DNA from: Telluria sp042683405
GTDB lineage: Bacteria; Pseudomonadota; Gammaproteobacteria; Burkholderiales; Burkholderiaceae_D
DNA: 64,000 nt
Assembly: GCF_042683405.1 (NCBI RefSeq)
Contig: NZ_JBHUJS010000006.1
Location: 180,504 to 244,503 of the forward strand
Direction: 5' to 3'
Shown here piece after piece: positions 34,615 through 43,037 of this stretch. Position 1 is the stretch's first letter. Each line of letters begins with the position of its first letter. The position numbers were made by a program, and so were the translations under genes. The notes beneath the pieces were generated by a model. The model was not told the DNA's origin and searched no databases. It saw only the letters and a program-made list of their open reading frames with translations.

Positions 34615-35847
34615 ATGAGCTACACACCCAAGCCACTGATGCCGGTGCGCGATGCGCTCGACACCATGCTGTCCGCGGCGCGCCCCGTGGAGGACATCGA
34701 GACCGTGCCGACGCTGGAGGCGAATGGGCGCATCCTGGCGCAGGCGCTGCATTCGACCATCGACGTCCCTGCGGCCGACAATACCCAGATGGACGGCTAC
34801 GCGGTGCGCGCAGCCGATTGCGCCGGCGGCGGGGCCACGCTGCGGGTGGCGCAACGCATCCCGGCGGGCCACGTCGGCGCCTTCCTCGAACCGGGCACCG
34901 CGGCGCGCATCTTCACCGGCGCCCTGATTCCCGAAGGCGCGGACGCGGTCGTGATGCAGGAGCAGTGCGAACTGTCGGCGGACGGCGCGAGCGTCACCGT
35001 GAAGCACACGCCGGCACCGGGCGAATGGATCCGCCGCCGGGGCGAGGACATCCGCGCAGGCAGCGTAGTCGTGCCGGCCGGGGTGCGGCTGCGCAGCCAG
35101 GAACTGGGCCTTGCGGCATCGGTGGGCCTGGCCCAGGTGAGCGTGCGGCGCCGCCTGCGCGTTGGCCTGTTCTTCACCGGCGACGAACTGGTAATGCCGG
35201 GCGACGCGCCCGGCGGCGTGCTGCCGCCCGGCGCCATCTATAACTCCAACCGCTTCCTGCTGCGCGCGCTGCTGGAAAACCTCGGCTGCACGATCGCGGA
35301 CTACGGCAACGTGCCCGATTCGCTGGACGCGACCCGCGCCACGCTGCGCGAGGCCTGCGCCAACTGCGACCTGGTCATCACTTCCGGCGGCGTCTCGGTC
35401 GGCGAGGAGGACCACGTCAAGCCTGCCGTCGAAGCTGAAGGGCGGCTGGACATGTGGCAGATTGCGGTCAAGCCGGGCAAGCCGCTCGCGTTCGGCCAGG
35501 TCGGCAAAGCGTTCTTCCTCGGCCTGCCTGGCAATCCGGTATCGAGTTTTGTCACCTTCCTCGTGTTCGTGCGCCCGTTCATCCTGGCCATGCAGGGCGC
35601 TGCGGTGCGCGCTCCGCGCTCGTTCATGCTGCCGGCAGCATTCGACTGGCCGCGGCCGGACAAACGCAACGAGTTCCTGCGCGCCCGCGTCAACGACGAT
35701 GGCGCGCTGGAGCTGTTCCCCAACCAGGGATCGGCCGTGCTGACATCGACATCATGGGCCGACGGCCTGGTCGACAACCCACCCGGCAAGGCGGTCGTGC
35801 GGGGAGACCTGGTGCGCTTCATTCCGTTTTCGGAGCTGCTCGGATGA
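34615..35847 (+). CDS. moeA: Molybdopterin molybdenumtransferase
   Basis: Inserts molybdate into adenylylated molybdopterin, the last step of Moco assembly. 410 aa in the usual four-domain layout. Visible blocks include PAADNTQMDGYAV (residues 46-60), RIFTGALIPEGADAVVMQEQ, SNRFLLRALLE, TSGGVSVGEEDHVKP and LGLPGNPVSSFVTF. Its ATG is three bases from the thrC stop, and its TGA overlaps the moaD start codon, so the genes are translationally coupled. Confidence 0.96.
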   Translation: MSYTPKPLMPVRDALDTMLSAARPVEDIETVPTLEANGRILAQALHSTIDVPAADNTQMDGYAVRAADCAGGGATLRVAQRIPAGHVGAFLEPGTAARIFTGALIPEGADAVVMQEQCELSADGASVTVKHTPAPGEWIRRRGEDIRAGSVVVPAGVRLRSQELGLAASVGLAQVSVRRRLRVGLFFTGDELVMPGDAPGGVLPPGAIYNSNRFLLRALLENLGCTIADYGNVPDSLDATRATLREACANCDLVITSGGVSVGEEDHVKPAVEAEGRLDMWQIAVKPGKPLAFGQVGKAFFLGLPGNPVSSFVTFLVFVRPFILAMQGAAVRAPRSFMLPAAFDWPRPDKRNEFLRARVNDDGALELFPNQGSAVLTSTSWADGLVDNPPGKAVVRGDLVRFIPFSELLG

Positions 35848-36101
35848 ACGTGACGGTCAAATTCTTCGCCAGCGTGCGCGAGCAGCTTGGCACTGCCGAG
35901 GAGCGCCTGTCGCTGCCGGAAGGCATATCCACGGTCGGGGAGCTGCGCGACCTGCTGGTGCGGCGCGGCGGCGCATGGGAAGAAGCACTGGGCGGCAACC
36001 GCGCGCTGCGCATGGCCTGCAACCAGGCGATGTGCAATGAGACCGCGCCGCTCGAAAGCGGCGCCGAAATCGCGTTCTTCCCGCCCGTGACGGGCGGCTG
36101 A
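35844..36101 (+). CDS. moaD: Molybdopterin synthase sulfur carrier subunit
   Basis: An 85-aa ubiquitin-fold protein whose C-terminal Gly-Gly (PPVTGG) is adenylylated and thiocarboxylated to donate sulfur to precursor Z. The start ATG 35844 overlaps the moeA stop (ATGA). The catalytic partner moaE usually follows directly, but here the next gene (36104) is a hydrolase on the other strand, two bases away. moaE must be elsewhere in the genome or lost. Confidence 0.95.
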   Translation: MNVTVKFFASVREQLGTAEERLSLPEGISTVGELRDLLVRRGGAWEEALGGNRALRMACNQAMCNETAPLESGAEIAFFPPVTGG

Positions 36102-36103
36102 GG

Positions 36104-37030
36104 TTACAAAGTCTTGACGAAGTCGCGGATCATGCTGGCGACGGCGTCCGGCTGGTCGATCATGGCAAAGTGCCGGGCCGGCGACACCGGCATTACCGTC
36201 AGCTTGGGCGTGCCCGCCATCAGTGTCTTGTAGTACTCCAGTTTCTGTTCCATGCTGATGTTCTCCTGCGCCACGTCCGGTGCATAGTAGGGCGCGATCA
36301 CCAGTACCGGCGCCCTGATCGTGGCCAGCCGGTCGCGCAGGTCGAGCGCCAGCAGGCTGGCCATGGTGTCGGTCACCACCGCCGGGTTGCTGGACGACGA
36401 CATGACCGCCATATCGTCCGCGCGCGCCATGTCGATGGAGCCGATGGTGCGCATGTAGTTCTTTTGCTGCGCCTCGTACATGGCCGGCGTCATGCCCGCT
36501 GCGCTGGCCTTCGCCTGCGCCGCCATCTGCGCGCGCTGCTCCCTCGGCACGTCTTCGGTGCCCGGGAAAACCGGCAGGCCGTCGATTGCCACCACGCCGC
36601 CCACCAGCGCAGGCTCGTCCTGCGCGAGCATGATCGCCAGGGTGGCGCCCATGCTGTGCCCGACCAGCACCGGTGCCTTGAGGCCGCGCTGCACGATCAG
36701 GTCCTTCAGCGCCTGCCGCGTTGCCGCGACCAGGTCGCCCTGCAGCGGCGCGCGTCCGCTGAAGCCGGCCGGCGTGACCACATACAGCACATGGTCGCCC
36801 TTGAACCGTTCGACCATGCCTTGCCAGGCCCAGGCGCCGCTGGCCAGGCCAGGCACCAGGATCATCGGCCTGCCGCGTTCACCATGGCGTTCGACCAGCA
36901 TGCCGCCGACCTCGAACCGTTCGGCGGGCGCGGGAGCGGAGGCGAAGCGCAACGGCGTGGGGGCGGCGCATTGCGCCGTGAGGGGGATGCCCAGTGTCAG
37001 TGCGGCGGCAAGTGTCAGTGCAGCTTTCAT
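36104..37030 (-). CDS. Exported alpha/beta-hydrolase
   Basis: A 308-aa protein with an N-terminal signal peptide (about 1-22, LGIPLTAQCAA). The hydrolase fold has nucleophile Ser in VLVGHSMGATLAIML near residue 125, an acid likely near the strand VLVIAPYYAPD, and catalytic His in ARHFAMIDQPDA near the C-terminus. Substrate unknown; esterase- or lipase-like activity is expected for the fold. It is the last gene of a three-gene leftward operon, its ATG overlapping the stop of the XRE gene (ATGA). Confidence 0.85.
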   Translation of the reverse strand: MKAALTLAAALTLGIPLTAQCAAPTPLRFASAPAPAERFEVGGMLVERHGERGRPMILVPGLASGAWAWQGMVERFKGDHVLYVVTPAGFSGRAPLQGDLVAATRQALKDLIVQRGLKAPVLVGHSMGATLAIMLAQDEPALVGGVVAIDGLPVFPGTEDVPREQRAQMAAQAKASAAGMTPAMYEAQQKNYMRTIGSIDMARADDMAVMSSSSNPAVVTDTMASLLALDLRDRLATIRAPVLVIAPYYAPDVAQENISMEQKLEYYKTLMAGTPKLTVMPVSPARHFAMIDQPDAVASMIRDFVKTL

Positions 37031-37227
37031 GCGTGCTCCTCGTCGGTAAAGATCGATTCGATCGGTTGTTCAAACAGCCGCGCCAGCGCAAAGGCGAGCG
37101 GCAGGCTGGGGTCGTAGCGGCCGGTTTCTATCGCATTCACGGTCTGGCGCGACACTTCCAGCAGGTCGGCCAGGTGCGCCTGGCTCCATCCTTTTTCCGC
37201 GCGCAGTTCACGCACGATGTTCTTCAT
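37027..37227 (-). CDS. Small XRE-family helix-turn-helix regulator
   Basis: A 66-aa single-domain DNA-binding protein (RELRAEKGWSQAHLADLLEV, then SRQTVNAIETGRYDPSLPLA) of the type often called YozG/HipB-like. It begins at ATG 37227, overlapping the upstream membrane-protein gene by four bases, and overlaps the following hydrolase gene by four. A perfect palindrome just upstream of the operon is a good candidate for its binding site. Confidence 0.9.
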   Translation of the reverse strand: MKNIVRELRAEKGWSQAHLADLLEVSRQTVNAIETGRYDPSLPLAFALARLFEQPIESIFTDEEHA

Positions 37228-37619
37228 CGCGCCAGCAGCCGGCAGCGCAGCAGGCTGATCCCGGCCCATGCGCCGCCCATCGTGATCCAGACGGAGAACA
37301 TGGACAGTTTGGGGAAGCCCGCCGTCTCCAGGAAGCCGTAGGTGAACGAGAGTCCGGCCGTGATGCCTGCTGCCATCGCGATGTTCTCCAGCTGCGTACG
37401 GCGGATGTATTCGTCCATGCGCGCGAAATGCCGGACGATCGCCCAGAAGGCCGCGCCGAAGCCGATCATCGGACTGGCCAGCACCACGGTGCGCAGCAAG
37501 CCTTCCGGCATCGGGCGGCCGAAGCGGATCGCCAGCATCAGTATGACCGCGTAGAGCGCGAGCGACGACCACATTTCGCGCTTGTACATCCGTGCCGCAT
37601 CTTTCTCCCGCATCGCCAT
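37224..37619 (-). CDS. Membrane protein paired with the XRE regulator
   Basis: A 131-aa integral membrane protein, family not recognised. A basic N-terminal region (MREKDAARMYKREMW) is followed by four predicted helices: ALYAVILMLAIRFG, TVVLASPMIGFGAAFWAIV, AMAAGITAGLSFTYGFLE and FSVWITMGGAWAGISLL. Small membrane proteins of this size directly upstream of an XRE gene are a recurrent arrangement in proteobacteria, where the two may act as a sensor/regulator pair. This is inference. First gene of the operon. Confidence 0.75.
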   Translation of the reverse strand: MAMREKDAARMYKREMWSSLALYAVILMLAIRFGRPMPEGLLRTVVLASPMIGFGAAFWAIVRHFARMDEYIRRTQLENIAMAAGITAGLSFTYGFLETAGFPKLSMFSVWITMGGAWAGISLLRCRLLAR

Positions 37620-37627
37620 CTCCTGTG

Positions 37628-37645
37628 TGTAAAGTATGCTTTACA
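37628..37645. promoter_or_regulatory. Palindromic operator TGTAAAG-TATG-CTTTACA
   Basis: A perfect 7-bp inverted repeat with a 4-base centre, 8 bases upstream of the first codon of the leftward operon. A further CTTTACA half-site lies at 37677-37683 near the divergent flavoprotein gene. It is probably the operator of the XRE regulator encoded in the operon. Confidence 0.6.
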
Positions 37646-37735
37646 TTAGACGCAAGCAGGCCGCATGTCAAGCAAACTTTACACATGCCGTTTTCGACTA
37701 CAATGCGGCTCCTTCCAGCTCCCGTGATAACGCAG

Positions 37736-38965
37736 ATGACGCCCCAGAATACTCCCCGCCACGCAGCCGTCATTGGCGGCGGTCCGGCCGGCCTGATGGC
37801 CGCCGAGGTGCTCGCGCAAGCGGGAGTGCGCGTCGACCTGTACGACGCCATGCCGTCGGTCGGCCGCAAGTTCCTGCTGGCGGGGAAGGGCGGCATGAAC
37901 ATCACGCACTCCGAGGATTTCGGCGCGTTCGTCCAGCGCTACGGCGTACGCGCCGGCGAGGTGCAGGCATGGCTGGACCAGTTCACGCCGGGCCAGTTGC
38001 GCGAGTGGATCCACGCGCTCGGCATCGATACCTTCGTTGGCACGTCAGGCCGCGTGTTCCCGACGGACATGAAGGCGGCGCCGCTCCTGCGCGCGTGGCT
38101 GCACCGGCTGCGCGAATCCGGCGTCCAGTTCCACATGCGCCACCGCTGGATTGGCTGGAACGATGACGGATCGCTGGCATTCGAGACGCCGCAGGGAAGG
38201 ATGGCGATCGCGCCCGGTGCCGCGGTCCTCGCGCTGGGCGGAGCAAGCTGGCCGCGGCTCGGATCGGACGGCGCATGGCTGCCGCTGCTGCGCGCACGCG
38301 GCGTCGACGCGGCGCCGCTGGTGCCGTCCAATTGCGGTTTCGACGTGAACTGGAGCGCGCATTTCAGCGCCCGGCACGCGGGCGAGCCGCTGATCACGGT
38401 CGCCATGCAGGCGGAGGGCGCCGGATGGCGGCGCGGCCAGTTTGTGGTCACTGCGACAGGCATCGAGGGCAGCCTGGTGTATGCCTTGTCGGCGCGCCTG
38501 CGCGACCAGATCGCTGCCGCGGGAAAGACCACAGTGTGGCTGGACCTGTGCCCCGACCACACGGCGCAGCGTGTGCTGGAGGAAGTCTCGCGTCCGCGCG
38601 GCTCGCGCTCGATGTCGAGCCACCTGCAGGGACGGCTCGGCATCAAGGGCGTCAAGGCGGGCCTGTTGCGCGAGTGCCTGCCGAAACAGGACTTCGACGA
38701 CGTGGACAAGCTGGCCGCCGCCATCAAGCGGCTGCCGCTTGTGCTCGAGCGCGCGCGCCCGGTGGAGGAAGCGATCAGCAGCGGTGGCGGCGTGCGCTTC
38801 GAAGCGCTCGACGGCCAGATGCTGCGGGCGCTGCCGGGGATGTTCGTGGCGGGAGAGATGCTCGACTGGGAAGCGCCGACCGGCGGCTACCTGCTGAGCG
38901 CGTGCTTCGCCAGCGGCCGCGCGGCAGGGCGCGCGGCGCTGGACTGGATCAGTCGCGGAAGTTGA
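37736..38965 (+). CDS. HI0933/YhiN-like flavoprotein (TIGR03862-type)
   Basis: A 409-aa FAD-dependent oxidoreductase. The dinucleotide-binding motif AVIGGGPAGLMAAEVLAQAG is at residues 11-30, followed by VGRKFLLAGKGGMNITHSED, diagnostic of the HI0933/BaiN-like family. A second conserved block GEMLDWEAPTGGYLLSACFAS closes the FAD site. The physiological reaction is not established for this branch. Start chosen at ATG 37736 near the conserved core; ATGs at 37685 and 37703 would add 17 or 11 residues. Its 3' end overlaps the converging GIN-domain gene by 17 bases. Confidence 0.88.
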   Translation: MTPQNTPRHAAVIGGGPAGLMAAEVLAQAGVRVDLYDAMPSVGRKFLLAGKGGMNITHSEDFGAFVQRYGVRAGEVQAWLDQFTPGQLREWIHALGIDTFVGTSGRVFPTDMKAAPLLRAWLHRLRESGVQFHMRHRWIGWNDDGSLAFETPQGRMAIAPGAAVLALGGASWPRLGSDGAWLPLLRARGVDAAPLVPSNCGFDVNWSAHFSARHAGEPLITVAMQAEGAGWRRGQFVVTATGIEGSLVYALSARLRDQIAAAGKTTVWLDLCPDHTAQRVLEEVSRPRGSRSMSSHLQGRLGIKGVKAGLLRECLPKQDFDDVDKLAAAIKRLPLVLERARPVEEAISSGGGVRFEALDGQMLRALPGMFVAGEMLDWEAPTGGYLLSACFASGRAAGRAALDWISRGS

Positions 38966-39758
38966 CGTCGCCGGAACCGTTGCGCGATACCGTACGGTCC
39001 TTCGGATTGCCGTGCACCTCCACGTCGCCGCCGCCGTTGGTCGTCACGACCACGCTGCGGCGCGCGAAGATGCGGGCGCTGCCCGAACCGGCCTGTTCCA
39101 GCACGGCCTCGTCCGCGGCCAGGTGCTGCGCATCGAGCTCGCCGCTACCGGAGTGCTCGGCACGCAGGGTCTTGCAGCTGCCGATCACCGTCATTTCGCC
39201 CGAGCCAACCATTTCGAGCGCGACCTTGTCCGTATCCCCGGTGTTGATCTCGGTGGCGCCGCTGTCGTAGGCGCTGGCGACGACCTGGCGATAGCGACCG
39301 TCGAACACCAGCCGGCCGGAGCCGCGCTTGTTAATTTCGATGCGTTCGCCGCCGAAGCCGCGCACGCTGTGGGTGCCCGAACCCGCTACTTCCAGGTGCT
39401 CCAGCGCTGGCAGCACCAGGTCCACCTCGATCTTGTTGCGGTGGTAGAGCAGCATGCCGGACACGTGGATCTGGATGCTCGATCCTTCCTGCACGGTGGC
39501 GATGTTCGACAGCAGGCGCTGCTCGCCGCGCACCGTCAGCGAAGGCGTATCGCCGCGCCGCACGGTCATGCTGATCGGGCCGCGCAGTTCGATATTGGTG
39601 ACATCGCGGTTGATCGGGCGCTGCTCGCTCACCACCACACGGCCTTCCGCGTTGGCCGGCGCGTTGATGCCATGCACGCGCAGCGCGCCATAGCCGGCCG
39701 AAATCAGCAGGAACGCCACTACCAGCAGCGTGAAACCGGTCTTGATCAATGTACGCAC
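38949..39758 (-). CDS. GIN-domain (DUF2807/DUF4097-like) putative auto-transporter adhesin-like protein
   Basis: A 269-aa protein anchored by one N-terminal helix (residues 7-26), the rest probably periplasmic. From about 50 to 265 it shows the repeating pattern of the GIN domain: LEVAGSGTHSVRG, EINKRGSGRLVFDG, LEMVGSGEMTVIG, EHSGSGELDA, EQAGSGSARIFA and SRNGSGDVNF. Each SGSG-type turn is one rung of a beta-solenoid. The role is unknown. It is the third gene of an operon with the 45-aa peptide and the DUF1700 protein; GIN and DUF1700 proteins commonly occur together. Confidence 0.85.
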   Translation of the reverse strand: MRTLIKTGFTLLVVAFLLISAGYGALRVHGINAPANAEGRVVVSEQRPINRDVTNIELRGPISMTVRRGDTPSLTVRGEQRLLSNIATVQEGSSIQIHVSGMLLYHRNKIEVDLVLPALEHLEVAGSGTHSVRGFGGERIEINKRGSGRLVFDGRYRQVVASAYDSGATEINTGDTDKVALEMVGSGEMTVIGSCKTLRAEHSGSGELDAQHLAADEAVLEQAGSGSARIFARRSVVVTTNGGGDVEVHGNPKDRTVSRNGSGDVNFRD

Positions 39759-39774
39759 AATCTGCTTCCTATTC

Positions 39775-40542
39775 CTACCCGCCCCGGATCAGGGACAGGT
39801 TCATGTCAAAGTAGCGGCGCAGGCCGATGAACGCGTAGTTCGAAACGACCAGGCAAAGCAGGAACACGACGATCCCGCCGGCCACCATGGCCAGTCCGAC
39901 CAGCGACTGCGTGGTGCGCGAATGGGTGTCGAGGTCGGTGTAGATGCGGATGCCGCGGCCGGCCACTGTTTCCTCATGGCGGATGACGCGCGACGGCGCG
40001 CTGACGTCGTCGTCCGGGTTCGCGTTCCCGCCATGCTCCTTGTGCACGTTCACGCCGTCGTGGCCGATCGTCACGCGGGTCAGTTCGCCGCGCCGCACTT
40101 CGCGGCCGTCCTCGTAATACACATTCGGGCTGCTGAAGACGATTTCGTTGGCGCCAGCCAGGCCGCTCGCGGTGACCACGATGCCTCCGAAATAGAGCGC
40201 AAACGAGACGGCGTAGATGGCGGCCAGGATTGCTGCGAACACCGCTGCCGGGACCACCATGAACAGGTTGAACACGGCCAGCCCCACCGTGGTGGCGGCC
40301 ATGCGCAGCACGGAAGGGCGCGCCTTGGCCGGTTCCAGCGACTCGCGGTGCGCGTTGGCGCGCAGGGTCATTGCGATCTGCTTGGGGTCGCCCAGATCCG
40401 CGCTGATTTCGTCTTCGCTGCGGCCGGCGGCCAGTCCATCGATGAAGCGCTGCTCGTAATAGGCCAGCGTGCGCGCCACGGTATCGGTCGGCAGGCCCGC
40501 GAGGGCCCGCTTCAGCGCGTCGATGTATTCCAGTCTGCCCAT
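39775..40542 (-). CDS. DUF1700 family membrane protein
   Basis: A 255-aa protein. The N-terminal 50 residues (YIDALKRALAGLPTDTVARTLAYYEQRF, in segments, then DEISADLGDPKQIA) are the DUF1700 signature. Three or four hydrophobic segments follow (two near 85-130, one near 218-240). In many bacteria DUF1700 genes follow a PadR regulator gene; none is seen here, and a 45-aa hydrophobic peptide gene takes that position. Good Shine-Dalgarno GGAGTAACG before ATG 40542. Confidence 0.88.
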   Translation of the reverse strand: MGRLEYIDALKRALAGLPTDTVARTLAYYEQRFIDGLAAGRSEDEISADLGDPKQIAMTLRANAHRESLEPAKARPSVLRMAATTVGLAVFNLFMVVPAAVFAAILAAIYAVSFALYFGGIVVTASGLAGANEIVFSSPNVYYEDGREVRRGELTRVTIGHDGVNVHKEHGGNANPDDDVSAPSRVIRHEETVAGRGIRIYTDLDTHSRTTQSLVGLAMVAGGIVVFLLCLVVSNYAFIGLRRYFDMNLSLIRGG

Positions 40543-40559
40543 CGTTACTCCGTCTTACC

Positions 40560-40697
40560 TCAGGCCCGGTACAGGCCGATCTGCGTCAGCGCGCGCAATT
40601 CGAGCGCCTCCGCGGTTAGCATATTGACAATCAAAGCCGTGCTCGCAATCACGAGCGCCAGTACCGCGAGCAGTCGTATCGTTTGCAAGATGTTCAT
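40560..40697 (-). CDS. Small membrane peptide, 45 aa, hypothetical
   Basis: A 45-codon frame with GGGACC upstream of its ATG at 40697. It encodes one transmembrane helix (LLAVLALVIASTALIVNMLTA) and a short polar tail (EALELRALTQIGLYRA). The DUF1700 start codon follows 17 bases after its stop, so it is probably the first gene of that operon. The family is unknown to me, and translation is supported only by the ribosome site and gene spacing. Confidence 0.5.
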   Translation of the reverse strand: MNILQTIRLLAVLALVIASTALIVNMLTAEALELRALTQIGLYRA

Positions 40698-40816
40698 TTG
40701 GGGTCCCGTTTGTCCACGCCGTTGTCGATGATGGAACTGTACTGGCGCGGCCCGCGCGCAGCCACGGGAATGCGACAGGCTGCAAAATTGCAGGGACAGG
40801 TGGGTCATCGGGCCGA

Positions 40817-42178
40817 TTACCGGAGCGCCGCCAGCAACTTTGCGGCCTCTACGCCGCTGCGGACCGCCGCCTCCAGCGTGGCCGGGTAGGCGCTGGCCGT
40901 GTGGTCGCCCGCCAGCACCAGGCCTGGCAGGGCGGTCGCGTTCGCGGGCCGCGCGAGGCCGGGCGTGCACGCGAACGTGGCGCGCTTTTCCGTGATGACG
41001 CGGCTCCACAGCGGCTGCGCCAGCGCAGGATCGCCAAACGCGGCCGCGAGCTGGGCGGCGGTGGACGCGGCCAGCTGTTCCTGTGGCAGCGCGGCAGCAT
41101 CGGCGGAACAGCTGATGACCGCAGCCAGCAGCCCGGCATGGCCGGGGTCCACGTGGCCGCGGTCGAATACGAACTGGGCGAAATGGCCGTGCGCGGGGGC
41201 GTCCTCGAGCGCGAAGAACGGCCGCGCCAGGCGCATCGCCGGCGGGAACTGGAAGTAGCAGGTGGTGATCGGCTCGTAGTCGAAGGCGCGCAGCTGTGCG
41301 GCCAGCTCCGCGACCGCTTCCACGGCTGCGGCCAGCGGATCGAGTAGCGCGGCGGCGGCGCCGGGCGGGACGGCCAGCACCACGCCGGCATACTGCGCGG
41401 ACAGCGCGCCACCGACCGCGCTGCCGCTGGCGTCGACCTGCCAACCGCCGCCGGACGCGGGGGCGACGCGGTCGACCCGCGTTGCGCAGTGGACCGCGCC
41501 GCCGCGCGACTGCACCACATTCAATGCGGCGGCCGGGAAGGCGCTGGTCAGGTCGGTACGCGGCAGCAGCATGTCGGATGCGGCCCGCCTTGCGCCCAGG
41601 CTGTCGCGCAGGACGTTCAGGAACACTTGTGCCGAGGCGCGCTCGGGCGGCGTGTTCAGCGCGGCCAGGCACAGCGGATGCCACATCAGGCGGTTGATGC
41701 GCGCGGTCTGGTCGAAACGGTCCAGCAGCTCGGCCACGCTGCAATCGGTGTGCAGCGTCCAGCCCATCCAGCGCGCCGTGGACGAAAAGCGCGCCAGTGC
41801 CAGCTTGTCCTCGCGGCCAAGGCCGCGTGCGCGCAGCAGGGCGCCCAGCAGGTGCAGCGGGGCAGGGAGGCGCGGCGCGGCAAAGTCCATGCCCTGGCCC
41901 GGCGGATAGCGCATCTGCAGCGGCAGCTTGAGCAGGGCATGTCTGGCGTCGAGTCCCGCAAGGCGCATCAGGCGCAGCGTTTCGCGGTACGCGCCCAGCA
42001 TGATGTGCTGGCCGTTGTCGAGCATGTGCCCGTGCACCTCGACCGCGCGGGCACGCCCGCCGGGGGTGCGCTGCGCCTCGAACAGGGTGACCTTGCGGCC
42101 AGCCTGCGCCAGCGTCAGCGCCGCGGCGGAGCCGGCCCAGCCGCCCCCGACGACGGCAATGCCGTCAGTTGCGGACAT
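40817..42178 (-). CDS. hpnE: Hydroxysqualene dehydroxylase
   Basis: A 453-aa FAD enzyme of the phytoene desaturase-like superfamily that reduces hydroxysqualene to squalene in the HpnCDE route. Rossmann motif VVGGGWAGSAAALTLAQAGR near residues 9-28 and an ARAVEVHGHMLDNGQHIMLG block are diagnostic. The C-terminal FAD motif reads LVLAGDHTASAYPATLEAAV. The gene overlaps the end of hpnD by 14 bases, so it is co-translated. Confidence 0.93.
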   Translation of the reverse strand: MSATDGIAVVGGGWAGSAAALTLAQAGRKVTLFEAQRTPGGRARAVEVHGHMLDNGQHIMLGAYRETLRLMRLAGLDARHALLKLPLQMRYPPGQGMDFAAPRLPAPLHLLGALLRARGLGREDKLALARFSSTARWMGWTLHTDCSVAELLDRFDQTARINRLMWHPLCLAALNTPPERASAQVFLNVLRDSLGARRAASDMLLPRTDLTSAFPAAALNVVQSRGGAVHCATRVDRVAPASGGGWQVDASGSAVGGALSAQYAGVVLAVPPGAAAALLDPLAAAVEAVAELAAQLRAFDYEPITTCYFQFPPAMRLARPFFALEDAPAHGHFAQFVFDRGHVDPGHAGLLAAVISCSADAAALPQEQLAASTAAQLAAAFGDPALAQPLWSRVITEKRATFACTPGLARPANATALPGLVLAGDHTASAYPATLEAAVRSGVEAAKLLAALR

Positions 42179-42998
42179 AGGTCTTCCACGCCAGCCACAG
42201 CTTGCGGATCGGGGTCAGCGAGGTGCGCTGGGTGAGGACCTTGAAGCCGTCGCGCTCGATTTCGTCGAGCACCGTGCGGTAGATCGCCGCCATCATCAGG
42301 CCGGGACGCTGGGCGCGCCGGTCTTCCTTCGGCAGCAGCGCAAACGCTTCGTCGTACAGGCGTTGCGCGCGTTCGGCCTGGAACTGCATCAGGCGCTCGA
42401 ACTTGTCGCTGTGGCGCGCATTCAGGATTTCCGCCGCCTTCACGTCGAACTGCTGCAGTTCGCTGACCGGCAGGTAGATGCGGCCCTTGCGCGCGTCTTC
42501 GCCGACGTCGCGAATGATGTTGGTGAGCTGGAACGCGAGGCCCAGCTTTTCCGCGTACTTCAGGGTCTGCGGATTGGTCACGCCGAAAATGCTGGCCGAC
42601 AGGATGCCCACCACGCTCGCCACGCGCCAGCAGTACTTCTGCAGCGCCGCGAAGTCGAGGTAGCGGGTCTGGTCCAGGTCCATCTCCATGCCGTCGATGA
42701 TCGCCTGCAGGTGCTCCTGCTCCAGGCCGTACGCGGATACGTGCCGGTGCAGCGCCTGCGTCACTGGATGGCCGGGCGTGCCCTTGTACATGCTGGAGAT
42801 CTCGTTGCGCCACCACGCCAGCTTGATGCGCGCGACGCCCTGGTCCGTGCATTCGTCCACCGTGTCGTCCACCTCGCGGCAGAAGGCGTACAGCGCGGTG
42901 ATGGCGCGGCGGCGTTCGGGAGGCAGGAACAGGAAGCTGTAGTAAAAACTGGAGCCGCTTTGCGCGGTCTTCTGCTGGCAGTAATCGTCCGGGGACAT
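42165..42998 (-). CDS. hpnD: Presqualene diphosphate synthase
   Basis: A 277-aa squalene/phytoene-synthase-fold enzyme that joins two farnesyl diphosphates to presqualene diphosphate. The first Asp-rich motif is ALYAFCREVDDTVDE (about residues 36-50), the second QLTNIIRDVGEDARKGRIY (about 157-175). The N-terminal SGSSFYYSFLFLPPERR is typical of HpnD. It is the middle gene of the leftward hpnC-hpnD-hpnE operon, 39 bases after hpnC. Confidence 0.95.
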   Translation of the reverse strand: MSPDDYCQQKTAQSGSSFYYSFLFLPPERRRAITALYAFCREVDDTVDECTDQGVARIKLAWWRNEISSMYKGTPGHPVTQALHRHVSAYGLEQEHLQAIIDGMEMDLDQTRYLDFAALQKYCWRVASVVGILSASIFGVTNPQTLKYAEKLGLAFQLTNIIRDVGEDARKGRIYLPVSELQQFDVKAAEILNARHSDKFERLMQFQAERAQRLYDEAFALLPKEDRRAQRPGLMMAAIYRTVLDEIERDGFKVLTQRTSLTPIRKLWLAWKTYVRN

Positions 42999-43037
42999 GA
43001 AGGACCTGGTTCTTCGTTTGTGGTCAAAGGCGCTATT

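Noticed and set aside
36101..36104. A hidden moaE remnant after moaD
   Set aside because: The next gene on the other strand starts its stop codon two bases away, and its sequence is a conventional exported hydrolase; no moaE motif is seen in any frame.
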